A stretch of DNA of 64,000 nt from Phytoactinopolyspora halotolerans (lineage in GTDB: Bacteria; Actinomycetota; Actinomycetes; Jiangellales; Jiangellaceae). The notes below the pieces were generated by a model. That model did no database searches and had not been told where the DNA came from. It saw only the letters and a list, made by a program, of their open reading frames with translations. Location: NCBI RefSeq assembly GCF_010550675.1, contig NZ_JAAGOA010000018.1:96443-160442 (forward strand), in the 5' to 3' direction. Below, piece by piece: positions 7,734-16,253 of the stretch (positions are counted from its first letter, which is position 1; every line of letters starts with the position of its first letter). Made by a program: the position numbers and the translations under genes.

Positions 7734-8258
7734 ATGTTCAACCGACTGCGCCGGCGAACCGGTGATATGCGCACAATCAAGCACCTACTCGCTGACGCGG
7801 AGAACGTGGCGCGAGAACAGGGCGCGGACAAGCCCGGCGCCGAACACCTCGTGATCGCCGCGCTGGCCTTGCCGGACGGCACGGCCCGCCGGGCCTTCGA
7901 ACGCATCGGCGCCGACCCGGACGCCTTCGGGACGGCCGTCACCGAACAGCACGCCGAGGCGCTGCGGGACATCGGCATCGATCACGACGACGCCGCGCTC
8001 AGTGCACAACTCCCCGAACCGCAGCCGGCAGGCGGCGTCTATCGCAGCGAGGTGTCCATGCAACAGCTCTTCCAGCGTGTGACCGACGACGTCAAGAGCG
8101 ATGGATCCAGCCTGGTCGGCGCCCACGTCATCCGGGCGGCCGCCCGCATGGAGTACGGAACGACGGCCCGCGCGCTCGATCACATGGGAATCGACCGCAT
8201 GGACCTCGCCCAGGCGGCCGGGGCCGAGATCGCCGGACGGCACGCCGATGCGAGTTGA
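7734..8258 (+). CDS. Clp R-domain (ClpC/ClpB N-terminal) protein
   Basis: This 174-residue protein is preceded by AAGGAGG. It carries two Clp_N repeats: about residues 10-75 (AENVAREQGADKPGAEHLVI) and 95-165 (a stretch with QLFQRVTDDV and GSSLVGAHVIRAA). It lacks any AAA+ ATPase module, so it is a stand-alone N-domain like ClpC adaptors or decoys that may bind substrates or block the real Clp chaperone. It forms an operon with the small HTH gene. Its stop codon lies within the MerR-operator-like copy that begins at 8253. Confidence 0.82.
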   Translation: MFNRLRRRTGDMRTIKHLLADAENVAREQGADKPGAEHLVIAALALPDGTARRAFERIGADPDAFGTAVTEQHAEALRDIGIDHDDAALSAQLPEPQPAGGVYRSEVSMQQLFQRVTDDVKSDGSSLVGAHVIRAAARMEYGTTARALDHMGIDRMDLAQAAGAEIAGRHADAS

Positions 8259-8292
8259 CGTCAGGCTGATCTGAAGCGCCCGGCCGGCGGCG
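8253..8292 (+). promoter_or_regulatory. Diverged copy of the MerR-type promoter at 5206
   Basis: The 40 bp starting at 8253 match 5206-5245 at 33 positions, including AGTTGAC, TCAGG and CTGAAG. The dyad is partly decayed and no rightward gene follows, because the next gene (8407) is on the other strand. It overlaps the stop codon of the Clp-N gene. It could be a relic of a duplication or transfer, or a second regulator site. Confidence 0.45.
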
Positions 8293-8406
8293 GCTCGTTC
8301 CCGGTCCTTCCCGCGGCCGGCGGCGAGGATCGTGCTCACACGACTGCACGCCACGGCTCTCACGTCCGGTCTGACCATCACCGTGTGGTGGACAGCGTGC
8401 GGGCGA

Positions 8407-9147
8407 TCAGCTGTGCTGATGGGTCAGGCCGAGGGGTGCGGCCGACTTCGTGGCGAGTCGGTCGAGGTAGTCGTCGAGAGACGTGAGGACGTCGGCGTAG
8501 TGCCCGAAGAGCTCGAAGCTGACCGCTCCGAACAACATGGTCCATGCGTCGAGCACGTGCAGGACTCCGGACGCCGGCATCTCTGCCAGTGCTGCGGCGA
8601 TCTCATCATCCTGAGAGACGGCGGGGTGCGTCTTCAGAATCTCGACGTCCGTGGCTAATGCGTCGGTCACCGGGTCGTCTCCCGGCGTTCCAGTGCGACG
8701 GGCCACCGCGGCCTCGATCGCGATCTGCGCCAGCAATATGACCACTTCGCCGGCCGGAATCGCCGTGTGCTCCGGTGCGGCGTATCCGGGCACCGGAGAG
8801 CCGTAGACGAGGGCGTACTCGTGCGGATGCTCGCGTGCCCACTCACGGACCGACCGGAACACCGCCTTCCAGCGACCGAGGTGATCCTCCCGGGCCACCT
8901 GCGACTCCGCTCGGCGTGCAGCCTGGCCGAGCCCCACGTACGCGTCGGTGATCAGAGCCGTCAGCAGGGCGTCGCGGCTGGGAAAGTACCGGTAGACCGC
9001 CGACGACGCCATGCCCAGTTCACGCGTGACGGCTCGCACCGACAACCCGCCCGCGCCGACCTGCGCCAGCTGCCGGCGAGCGACGTCCTTGATCTCGCGG
9101 GTCAGCTCGTCCCGTACCCGCTGCCGGAACCCACGTGTCGAAGCCAT
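8407..9147 (-). CDS. TetR-family transcriptional regulator
   Basis: About 246 residues. The N-terminal HTH covers residues 10-55, with LSVRAVTRELGMASSAVYRY followed by FPSRDALLTALI, typical of TetR/AcrR proteins. The C-terminal TetR_C domain (about 80-240) resembles TetR_C_13/WHG types. I took the ATG at 9147 because the in-frame extension to 9228 would run through the operator region. It is divergent from the NAD-binding epimerase gene, and two GAGCANTGCTC palindromes between them are the likely binding sites, giving local control of the epimerase gene and autoregulation. Confidence 0.88.
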   Translation of the reverse strand: MASTRGFRQRVRDELTREIKDVARRQLAQVGAGGLSVRAVTRELGMASSAVYRYFPSRDALLTALITDAYVGLGQAARRAESQVAREDHLGRWKAVFRSVREWAREHPHEYALVYGSPVPGYAAPEHTAIPAGEVVILLAQIAIEAAVARRTGTPGDDPVTDALATDVEILKTHPAVSQDDEIAAALAEMPASGVLHVLDAWTMLFGAVSFELFGHYADVLTSLDDYLDRLATKSAAPLGLTHQHS

Positions 9148-9187
9148 GCCGCCATTCTTGCACATAGCGCGAGCAGTAAACGTAAAC

Positions 9188-9252
9188 GAGAGCACTGCTC
9201 TTGACAAGGCATACGAGACCAGCAACACTGATCTTTAAGGAGAGCAGTGCTC
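9188..9252. promoter_or_regulatory. Promoter with two TetR operator palindromes
   Basis: GAGCACTGCTC (9190-9200) and GAGCAGTGCTC (9242-9252) are related 11-bp dyads. Between them lies a rightward promoter, TTGACA (9201-9206) with AACACT (9224-9229) at 17-bp spacing. The first dyad abuts the -35 and the second sits just after the predicted transcription start, an arrangement suited to repression by the divergent TetR. A further half-site GAGCAGT and a GTAAAC direct repeat lie at 9171-9187. Confidence 0.65.
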
Positions 9253-9266
9253 ACAAAGGAGAACCC

Positions 9267-10196
9267 ATGTCCCACCACCTCGTCCTCGGCGCCGGCACCA
9301 TAGGCTCCGTCCTGGCCATACAACTGGCGAACGACGGGCACGAGGTCCGCGTCGTGACGCGTTCTGGTACCGGCCCATCGCACCCCGGCATTGCCCTCGT
9401 CAAGGCTGATGTGCTGGATCGCGATGCGCTTCGTCCGCACGCCGCGGGCGCCGCCGCCGTCTACAACACCCTCAGCCCGCCGAGCTACCAGCAGTGGTCC
9501 TCCATGTGGCCGCCGCTGGCAGCGGCCGTGCTCGACGTCGCCGAGTCTTCCGGAGCGGTTCTGGTGACCATCAGCAACCTCTACGGGTACGGCCCCGTCG
9601 TAGGGCCGATCAGCCGCGACCTTCCGCTCGCTGCCACGGAGCACAAGGGCAGGCTGCGAGCTCGGCTGTGGCAGGATGCGCTCGCGGCCCACCAGGCAGG
9701 GCGAGTGCGTGTCACCGAGGCACGGGCGTCGGACTTCCTCGGTCCCGGCGTCGGACTGCACGCGGGATTGATCACCCGTTACGGGCAGGCAGCGATGGCC
9801 GGCAAACCCGTGCGCGTGCTCGGGGACCCGGACGCGCCGCACAGTTTCACCTACGTCGACGACGTTGCACGCACCCTGGCCGTCCTCGGCACGGACGAGC
9901 GTGCATGGGGACATCCATGGCACGTCCCTTCGTCCCCGCCGGTGTCCGTGCGAAACCTCCTCGAGTCGGCCACCCAGCGCGGCGGCATCCAGGCCCCCCG
10001 AATCCGCCGGATCCCCAGGAGTGCCCTCACGCTGCTCTCACCCTTCTCGCCGACGCTCCGTGAGGTACGCGGTGTGCTGTACCAATGGGAGGCGCCCTTC
10101 GAGATCGACGCGACGGCTACCACGACCGTCTTCGGGCTGGAACACACGCCATGGGATGACGTGATGCGCAGAACGACCGCTGATTGGCAGCAGTAG
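9267..10196 (+). CDS. NAD(P)-binding epimerase/reductase-like protein
   Basis: This 309-residue protein is preceded by AAAGGAGA. The N-terminal Rossmann motif is LVLGAGTIGSVLA (GxGxxGS). An extended-SDR epimerase core follows, with a nucleotide-binding continuation VKADVLDRDAL, a TISNLYGYGP segment in the position of the catalytic Ser/Tyr region, and a C-terminal HSFTYVDDVARTLAVL typical of NAD-dependent epimerase/dehydratases. The canonical YxxxK is not clear, so a binding or reductase function cannot be specified. It is controlled by the divergent TetR gene. Confidence 0.8.
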   Translation: MSHHLVLGAGTIGSVLAIQLANDGHEVRVVTRSGTGPSHPGIALVKADVLDRDALRPHAAGAAAVYNTLSPPSYQQWSSMWPPLAAAVLDVAESSGAVLVTISNLYGYGPVVGPISRDLPLAATEHKGRLRARLWQDALAAHQAGRVRVTEARASDFLGPGVGLHAGLITRYGQAAMAGKPVRVLGDPDAPHSFTYVDDVARTLAVLGTDERAWGHPWHVPSSPPVSVRNLLESATQRGGIQAPRIRRIPRSALTLLSPFSPTLREVRGVLYQWEAPFEIDATATTTVFGLEHTPWDDVMRRTTADWQQ

Positions 10197-10316
10197 AGCC
10201 GGCGACCGGAGAAACACAGTCGGGCGAAGCGGGCGACGTGATTGCCGCGGATCGGTTCAACGCGCTCTCACTTCTGTGCGCCGGTCGACCAGGAACTGCG
10301 TCCGAGACCGTGCTGA

Positions 10317-11183
10317 CTATGCCCTGGCTGTGTCCGCGGCCGGAGCCGGAATCGGGGTGGCGGCGCCGCTGACCGTCACCCGGGGATCGTCCGGCGTCAC
10401 ATCGACGATGAGCTCGCTGCGTCGTCCCATGTCCTCGCCTTGCAGGATGGTCAGGCGCGTGGCTTTGGTGACGCGATCAAGCTGGCGGAGGTAGCCCCCG
10501 AAAGCGGCGGCCGCGGCGCCGGTGGCCGGATCCTCGATGACGCCGCCCACGGGGAATGGGTCGCGGGCGTGGATCGTGCGCTTGTTCTCCGGCCAGAACA
10601 GCTGCACGGTGGTCCATCCGCACTCTCGCATCAGGCTCTGCAGGGCGTCGAAGTCGTAGTTGAGGTCGGCGAGACGGTCCCTGGAATCCGCTGCCAGAAT
10701 GGGGTGTTCGTTTCCGGCAAAGGCGACGTGCGGCGGCCAATCGGGGTCGAGCTCGTCGGGTGACCATCGCAGTGCGGCGAGCAGCCGCGCGAGTTCCTCG
10801 TCGGAAGTCGGCCGCGACCGCGTCGGCACGCTGGTGAGACTCGCGATGACGGCTTTGCGCTTCTCGGTGTGTATCGGAACCGTGCCCGCCTGGGTCTCGA
10901 AGGTGAACGCCCCGACGCCGTCCCGTTCGGCCAGCACGACCGCGGTGGCGATCGTGGCGTGGCCGCAGAACGCTACCTCTGCCAGCGGGCTGAAGTAGCG
11001 CAGCCGGAAGTGTCTCTCGTCCGAGTCGATCGTGCTGACGAAGGCGGTCTCGGAGTAGCCGACATCGAGCGCCGCCCGTTGCATGTCGACGTCGCTGAGT
11101 TCGTCGGAGTCGAGGACGACGCCGGCCGGATTGCCGCCGGACGGATCCGAGGTGAACGCGGCGTAGCGGAGTATCTCAAGCAT
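10317..11183 (-). CDS. PhzF-family isomerase
   Basis: This 288-residue protein has the N-terminal signature FTSDPSGGNPAGVVLDSDEL, the segment GYSETAFV with the catalytic Glu, and FCGHATIATAVVL, which are conserved in PhzF and YddE-like proteins. The C-terminal half repeats the diaminopimelate-epimerase-like fold, with a DPATGAAAAAFGGYL segment. Members isomerise small molecules by proton shift; no phenazine genes are nearby, so the substrate is unknown. It ends 120 bp from the epimerase gene and lies 9 bp downstream of a TetR gene in the same orientation. Confidence 0.88.
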   Translation of the reverse strand: MLEILRYAAFTSDPSGGNPAGVVLDSDELSDVDMQRAALDVGYSETAFVSTIDSDERHFRLRYFSPLAEVAFCGHATIATAVVLAERDGVGAFTFETQAGTVPIHTEKRKAVIASLTSVPTRSRPTSDEELARLLAALRWSPDELDPDWPPHVAFAGNEHPILAADSRDRLADLNYDFDALQSLMRECGWTTVQLFWPENKRTIHARDPFPVGGVIEDPATGAAAAAFGGYLRQLDRVTKATRLTILQGEDMGRRSELIVDVTPDDPRVTVSGAATPIPAPAADTARA

Positions 11184-11192
11184 TCGAGTCTC

Positions 11193-11771
11193 TTACCCAT
11201 TCCTCGTCGGCCGGATGGCGTCGAGGAGCAACGAGTGTGCGCGGTTGATCCGTTCGGTGGCGGACGCCGCACCCGAGCTGTGGGCCGCGCCGCCGAGCAT
11301 GTCCACCAGTAGCGTCGTGTCCTCCAGAGTCAGGTCGGACCGCACCCGCCCCGCCGCCTGTGCTCGGCGGAGTGGTTCCTCGACGATGGCCAGGAACCGG
11401 GTGGAGATCTCCTTGCGGGTGTCGTCGGACACGGCGCGACTGTTGAATACGTCGACCAGGCCGACATCTTTGACCAGCATCTTCAGTGTCGCGGCGAGGA
11501 TGTCGAGGTAGGCGTCGGCGCTGTCGGCCGCCGTGAGGCTGACTCGCTCCAACTCGCTGATGTTGTCCAGGAAGACGGTCTTCACCAGGCTTTCCCGGGT
11601 CGGGAACCGGCGGTGCATCGTCGCTCGGCCCACGCCCGCTTCCTGGGCGATCACCTCGAGCGGCGTGTCCAAGCCACGTTCTGCGAACAGCCTTCGGGCC
11701 GCGGAGATCACGGCTTCTCGGTTGCGGCGCGCGTCAGCACGTAGCGTCGTCGTGCTCGACTGGACGGTCAT
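11193..11771 (-). CDS. TetR-family transcriptional regulator
   Basis: This 192-residue protein starts MTVQSSTTTLRADARRNREA. Its HTH includes LEVIAQEAGVGRATMHRRFP, and the C-terminal domain is of the SACE_7040-like type. The stop is 9 bp before the PhzF start in the same direction, so the two are likely cotranscribed and the regulator may control phzF. The start is the ATG at 11771; longer in-frame readings to 12227 cross the divergent small gene and are rejected. A dyad AAGTGCCCACTT lies 65 bp upstream. Confidence 0.86.
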   Translation of the reverse strand: MTVQSSTTTLRADARRNREAVISAARRLFAERGLDTPLEVIAQEAGVGRATMHRRFPTRESLVKTVFLDNISELERVSLTAADSADAYLDILAATLKMLVKDVGLVDVFNSRAVSDDTRKEISTRFLAIVEEPLRRAQAAGRVRSDLTLEDTTLLVDMLGGAAHSSGAASATERINRAHSLLLDAIRPTRNG

Positions 11772-11835
11772 CTCTGTGAGTATAGGGAGGTTTGCCCGTC
11801 TGCTCAGGAACAGATGTACGCACGTATCTGGGCTT

Positions 11836-11847
11836 AAGTGCCCACTT
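11836..11847. promoter_or_regulatory. Short dyad between TetR and small membrane gene
   Basis: AAGTG-CC-CACTT sits in the 157-bp divergent region, 65 bp from the TetR start and 82 bp from the rightward gene. A looser dyad, CAGAT with ATCTG, lies at about 11811-11830. Either could be the operator of the adjacent TetR. Confidence 0.35.
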
Positions 11848-11928
11848 CGGGTTAGCATGGTCAGCACTCCGGAAGCAGGCATGCTGCGGATCGGAACGGT
11901 GTCTCGTTCAAGGGCGAAGGAGGGCACG

Positions 11929-12177
11929 ATGTTCCAGTTCGGTGCGGCTGCGTACGCACACATGACATCGGTGCTGGTGACCATGCTCGCCGTCATCTTC
12001 GTGACCGGCCTTGCGCTGGTGCTTCTTCCTGCTCTCGGACAGGCTCTCCGGGTGGTCGTCTCGGCGGTCGTCCGCCGTCGCCAGGAACGACGTTCGGCGG
12101 CCTGGCAACATGCCGAGGCGGTGCGTGGCATCGCACAGCTGGAGTGGTACCTCGGCCGCCGCGACGCCCGGCACTGA
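11929..12177 (+). CDS. Small single-pass membrane protein
   Basis: This 82-residue protein is preceded by an excellent ribosome binding site (AAGGAGGG). Residues 14-38 form one strong membrane helix (VLVTMLAVIFVTGLALVLLP). They are followed by a basic, Arg-rich cytoplasmic tail (VRRRQERRSAAWQHAEAV). I do not recognise the family. It is divergent from the TetR gene at 11771 and may be its target. Confidence 0.6.
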   Translation: MFQFGAAAYAHMTSVLVTMLAVIFVTGLALVLLPALGQALRVVVSAVVRRRQERRSAAWQHAEAVRGIAQLEWYLGRRDARH

Positions 12178-12358
12178 TCTCTCACGCACCCGGCTGTAAC
12201 CCTGTGCGCAGGGGATATACTGCTCACAACGCGGGTACGGCCGTCCGCCGCGCCGTCGGCTGCCCGTGGCGGGGTCCATGTGAAGCCGTGATACCGAGGC
12301 GTTCGTGCGAACGCCGGCGGTGGTCGTGCCCATCACGTGTCGAGTGAAAGGGACGGGA

Positions 12359-13210
12359 GTGGGTACGCCAGATCGGCTGCATGAGAACCAGCAGGGAGTC
12401 GAGCTGTCCGCCGTGGAGTGGTTGCTCGACCATTTCCGGGCGAAGGAAACGGACCGCCGACGGATGGTCGATGAGCTCGACGTCGGTCCGTCCGATCAGG
12501 TGCTGGACGCGGGCTGCGGCCCGGGCATGTGGACGAGGTTGTTCGCCGAGAAGGTCGCATCCGGCGGCGGCAAGGTAACCGGTCTCGACTTCGCGTCGGA
12601 CATTCTGGACTACGCCCGCGCCAGTTTCGACGGCGACCCGCTCGGCAGCGCGGTGGAGTTCGTCCGTGGTGACCTGCACGAGGTGCCGTTTCCACCGGAG
12701 ACCTTCGATCTGACGTTTCTGGGCAACTGCCTGTGTTACATCCGCGACGCCTATGACGTGCTGGAGAAGCACAAGAAGGTGACGCGCAGCGGCGGGCGCA
12801 TGGTGTCCAAGGAGTTCGACGGCTCCGCGATGATCTTCCACCCGGTCTCGCCGGTACTGACCTTGAAGGTCGTCACGGCCGCCGCTCAGGCGCTCGAAGA
12901 GAACGCTGCCTCCGCGTGGTTCGACAACTTCATCGGGCGCCGGACGTACGGAATGTTCCGTGACCTGGGGCTGAACGACGTGTGGACCCGGAGCTACGCG
13001 ATCCAAAAGGTGGCGCCGCTGACCGAGGAGGCCAAGCGGTACATCATCGGCAATGCGACCTGGTACGGCCGGACCGCCGCGCCGTACCTCTCGGAGGACG
13101 AGCGGCAGGAGTGGGCCGAGTCGTTCGACCCGGAGTCCGAGCGATACGTACTTGACCGGGACGATTTCTACTTCTGCATGATCGAGACCATGACCGTAGG
13201 CACCGTCTAG
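12359..13210 (+). CDS. SAM-dependent methyltransferase
   Basis: About 283 residues from a GTG; an in-frame ATG at 12305 is possible, but the segment before 12359 looks non-coding. SAM motif I is VLDAGCGPGMWTRLFAEKV (about residues 46-64), motif II VTGLDFASDIL, then FVRGDLHEVPFPPETFDLTF and a motif IV-like LGNCLCYI. The C-terminal third has a WYGRTAAPYLSEDE segment. It resembles Methyltransf_25-type enzymes; the substrate is unknown and no pathway partners are adjacent. Confidence 0.82.
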   Translation: MGTPDRLHENQQGVELSAVEWLLDHFRAKETDRRRMVDELDVGPSDQVLDAGCGPGMWTRLFAEKVASGGGKVTGLDFASDILDYARASFDGDPLGSAVEFVRGDLHEVPFPPETFDLTFLGNCLCYIRDAYDVLEKHKKVTRSGGRMVSKEFDGSAMIFHPVSPVLTLKVVTAAAQALEENAASAWFDNFIGRRTYGMFRDLGLNDVWTRSYAIQKVAPLTEEAKRYIIGNATWYGRTAAPYLSEDERQEWAESFDPESERYVLDRDDFYFCMIETMTVGTV

Positions 13211-13271
13211 TGTCCTGTGCCGCAGGTCACTGGCGTGTCGAGGGTGTTTCCCGGAGCTGGCTGCGCCGTCG

Positions 13272-14567
13272 TCAGGCGGCGTGGCCGGCGTCGCGCTCCG
13301 GAGCCCGGACCGGGAGTATCGCGAGCAGTCCGGCCAGCAGAACCAACACGATCCCGGCCATCCCGGCCCGCTGACTCCCGAACAGCGCGATGAAACCGGT
13401 GAATGCCGCCGGACCGAGGAAGCTGACCGCCCGGCCCGTGGTGGCGTAGAGCCCGAACGCCTCCGCCTCGCGCTTCGGGCTGACGATGCGGGCCAGGAAC
13501 GTCCGGCTGGCCGACTGCGCCGGCCCGACGAAGATCGCGAGTGTCAATCCGCCCGCCCAGAACACCGCTTGCCCGGGCAGCGCGGTGATGAGTGTGCCCA
13601 CGGCGACAAGTGAGGCCAGCGAGCCGACGATCACCGTCTTCGGACCGAGCCTGTCGTCGAGCCGCCCGCCGAGCACCGCGCCGAGGCCGGCGGTGAGGTT
13701 CGCGGCGATCGCGAAGATCACCACCTGGGTGTCGCTGAACCCGAACGTGCCCGCCGCGATGACGCCGCCGAAGGTGAAAACCGCGGCCAAGCCGTCCCGG
13801 TAGATGGCGCTGGTGATGAGAAACCACAGCGTGCGGCGCTCCTCCCGCCACATCCGGGCCAGCCGCTTGGCCAGCACCACGTAGCTGGCGAAGAAGTTCT
13901 GCTTCAGCCGCTCACCGGATGGCGGCACCTCCGGGACGTTGAAGAAGACCGGCAGCGCGAACAGGGCGAACCACGCCGCGGAGAAGAGCGCGACCGCACG
14001 GATGTTCATCCCGTCGTCGTCGGTCACGCCGAACAAGCCGACGTCCGGCATGATGAACGCCACCAGGACGATGGTCAGCGCGACCAGCCCGCCGAAGTAG
14101 CCCATGCCCCAGCCGAACCCCGACACACGGCCGATGGTCTCCTTGGTGGAGACGCGGATCAGCATGGCGTTGTAGTTGACGCCGGCGAATTCCGAGAACA
14201 CGCTGCCGGCCGCCACCAGGGCCAGGCCGAGGACCAGGTACGACGGGTCGTCGCGGACGAAGAACAGGCCGGCCGTGCACAGCACTACCAGCCCGGTGTG
14301 GACGCCGAGCCACAGCTTGCGCCGGCCCGCGGCGTCGCTGCGTTGCCCGGTGACGGGGGCGAGCAGCGCGATCAGCACCCCGGCGATGGTCAGTGCGATG
14401 CCGAGCGCCTGGGAACCGCTGTCTTCGTCGCTCGCCACGCTGTCGGTGAGATAGACGGTGAAGACGAAGGTGACGATGATCGCGTTGAACGCCGCGGAAC
14501 CCCAGTCCCACAACGCCCAGCTGATCACCTGGCGCCGGTTCGGACTCGTGTCGTTCTGCGTCGTCAT
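13272..14567 (-). CDS. MFS transporter, UMF1/Atg22-like
   Basis: This 431-residue protein has about twelve membrane segments. The N-terminal sequence ISWALWDWGSAAFNAIIVTF is the signature region of the UMF1 family, which is related to vacuole effluxers. The loop between helices 2 and 3 has the MFS-like TGQRSDAAGRRKLWL. The start is MTTQNDTSPN at 14567; an upstream in-frame extension is unlikely. The substrate is unknown, possibly amino acids by analogy with Atg22. It is convergent with the methyltransferase gene, 61 bp away. Confidence 0.87.
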   Translation of the reverse strand: MTTQNDTSPNRRQVISWALWDWGSAAFNAIIVTFVFTVYLTDSVASDEDSGSQALGIALTIAGVLIALLAPVTGQRSDAAGRRKLWLGVHTGLVVLCTAGLFFVRDDPSYLVLGLALVAAGSVFSEFAGVNYNAMLIRVSTKETIGRVSGFGWGMGYFGGLVALTIVLVAFIMPDVGLFGVTDDDGMNIRAVALFSAAWFALFALPVFFNVPEVPPSGERLKQNFFASYVVLAKRLARMWREERRTLWFLITSAIYRDGLAAVFTFGGVIAAGTFGFSDTQVVIFAIAANLTAGLGAVLGGRLDDRLGPKTVIVGSLASLVAVGTLITALPGQAVFWAGGLTLAIFVGPAQSASRTFLARIVSPKREAEAFGLYATTGRAVSFLGPAAFTGFIALFGSQRAGMAGIVLVLLAGLLAILPVRAPERDAGHAA

Positions 14568-14678
14568 GGCTGGGGTCACGGAAGAATGAGACCAGATTTC
14601 CACGGGATCCGACACCACGGGCCGGCGAATACGTGAGAAACACGCTCGTCGCGCTCTCCGAGCCGCGGTTCGACGACG

Positions 14679-15590
14679 TCAGAGCTGGCGCAGCAGAGCC
14701 TGCTTGGCAGCGGCGAACTCATCGTCGGTCAGGATGCCGTCGCGGTGCAGGTCGCCGAGCTCGCGCAGGCGTCGCAATACGGTGTCGTGGTCCGCCCCGC
14801 CGCCGGCGCCGCCAGACCCGTCGGGGCCGCTCGCCTCGGCCGACCCTGCGACCTGGGGCAACTGGCGGGCCGTCGCCGCGTCGGTCGGCGCCCCCGACGG
14901 ATGCGGGAGCCTCGCCACCACAGCGGCGCCCACCAGCGAGATCGTGCCACCCTCGCGACGCCAACCCCAGGTGATGCAGTTCGGGTCGTGCTTGGGGAGC
15001 AGCGCCGACGCCCCGGTGACGCGGAAGCGGAGAAAGCCGTTGGTGAGCCCCACGATCGGCACCCATTCCACGCCGTGGACGTCGCCGAGTGAGATCTCCC
15101 GCGCTCCGCTCGCCTTCTTGACCTGCTCGGCCCATTCGGTCCACTCGATCCGGATCACCGAACCGTCGAAGGTGACCGTGCCGTCGCCGGCTGTGGCCGT
15201 CAGAGGTACACCCGGGCCGCTGAGCAGATAACGCTCACACGCTCCCGGCGGTACCTGTTCGACGGTGAGGGCGTTGCGCACCTCGTCGACGAAGTACTCG
15301 GCCACGCCGGCGCTGTCCTTGTCGACGGCGAGCCGGTACGGGTCCACGTCGTCAGCCAGCTTGCCGGCCGTCACCTGTAGAAACGGATCGGCGCCGTCGC
15401 GCAGCCGGAGCCGCAGCCGACCGCCCTTACGTGCCGACTCGTAGGTGATCCCGGAGATGGCCGCCAGCGGGATCGCCCGTTCACCGAGTGCCTGTCGCAG
15501 CGCGTGAACCCGACGGTCGCCGCCGGGCACGATCCGGACGATCTCCCCGTCGAACGTCCACGTACCGTCCCGTACGATCACCTCGGCCAT
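14679..15590 (-). CDS. DUF4429/SHOCT domain protein
   Basis: About 303 residues. Two related DUF4429 domains are visible: residues 1-120, starting at VIVRDGTWTFDGEIVRI, and 125-235, starting at GDGTVTFDGSVIRIEW. A Gly/Ser-rich linker (about 240-270) leads to a C-terminal SHOCT helix pair, RELGDLHRDGILTDDEFAAA, a short motif often found in oligomerising or membrane-associated actinobacterial proteins. There is no signal peptide. The biochemical role is unknown. Confidence 0.83.
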   Translation of the reverse strand: MAEVIVRDGTWTFDGEIVRIVPGGDRRVHALRQALGERAIPLAAISGITYESARKGGRLRLRLRDGADPFLQVTAGKLADDVDPYRLAVDKDSAGVAEYFVDEVRNALTVEQVPPGACERYLLSGPGVPLTATAGDGTVTFDGSVIRIEWTEWAEQVKKASGAREISLGDVHGVEWVPIVGLTNGFLRFRVTGASALLPKHDPNCITWGWRREGGTISLVGAAVVARLPHPSGAPTDAATARQLPQVAGSAEASGPDGSGGAGGGADHDTVLRRLRELGDLHRDGILTDDEFAAAKQALLRQL

Positions 15591-15659
15591 ACGAATAGAT
15601 GGTAATGATCGTGGAGCCCGTCCGATCACCCGGCGTCGTCACCCGCCGGTGCTGTGGAG

Positions 15660-16253
15660 CTACCGGTTCGCCGGGGCCGCCGAGATGTCCGCGAGGGCGG
15701 AATCCGGCTCGCGGGCGAGTGCCACGTCGCCCAGGGTCACCACGCCCACCGGCCGCAGATCCTCGTCGACGACGGGTAGCCGGCGGATCGCGTACTCCCG
15801 CATCAGATTCACCGCGTCGTCGATCGGCGTGCCGGGAACCACGGTGGTGACATCGCTGCTGCACACGTCGTCCACCGAGGTGTCGTCCGGTGGCCGGCCC
15901 TCGGCCGCCGCCCGCACGACGAGGTCGCGGTCGGTGAGCACGCCGCGGACCATGCCGTTCTCAAGAACGAGCACGTCGCCGACGTCGTTGTTGCGCATCG
16001 CCACGGCCGCGTCGGCGAGGGAGGCGTCGATGTTCACCGAGATCACCCGTCCCGTCATCGCGTCCGCCACGGTCTGCGGCGTCACGCCAGGCTCTTGGCC
16101 GGTGAAGACGTCCGGATCGTCGTCGGCGGGCGGCTCCGGGTCGCGCCACTCCTCCACGCGGACGGGCCGGTCCGCCTGCTCCATCCCGTGCAACTCGTGC
16201 TTGAGTTCGTCGTCCTGCCGCGGACCGTGTTTATCGCTGCCGCGCTCCACCAT
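15660..16253 (-). CDS. CBS-domain pair protein
   Basis: This 197-residue protein has an acidic N-terminal region (1-60) followed by two CBS motifs: TVADAMTGRVISVNIDASLA with VLENGMVRGVLTDRDL, and VCSSDVTTVVPGTPIDDAVN with LPVVDEDLRPVGVVTLGDVA. Tandem CBS motifs form a Bateman module that binds adenosyl ligands and often acts as an energy sensor. No catalytic domain is attached. It starts 69 bp upstream of the DUF4429 gene start on the same strand and may share its transcript. Confidence 0.88.
   Translation of the reverse strand: MVERGSDKHGPRQDDELKHELHGMEQADRPVRVEEWRDPEPPADDDPDVFTGQEPGVTPQTVADAMTGRVISVNIDASLADAAVAMRNNDVGDVLVLENGMVRGVLTDRDLVVRAAAEGRPPDDTSVDDVCSSDVTTVVPGTPIDDAVNLMREYAIRRLPVVDEDLRPVGVVTLGDVALAREPDSALADISAAPANR

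Noticed and set aside
11771..12227. Longer N-terminus for the second TetR regulator
   Set aside because: The extension would cross the divergent small membrane gene and has no TetR-like sequence before the ATG at 11771.
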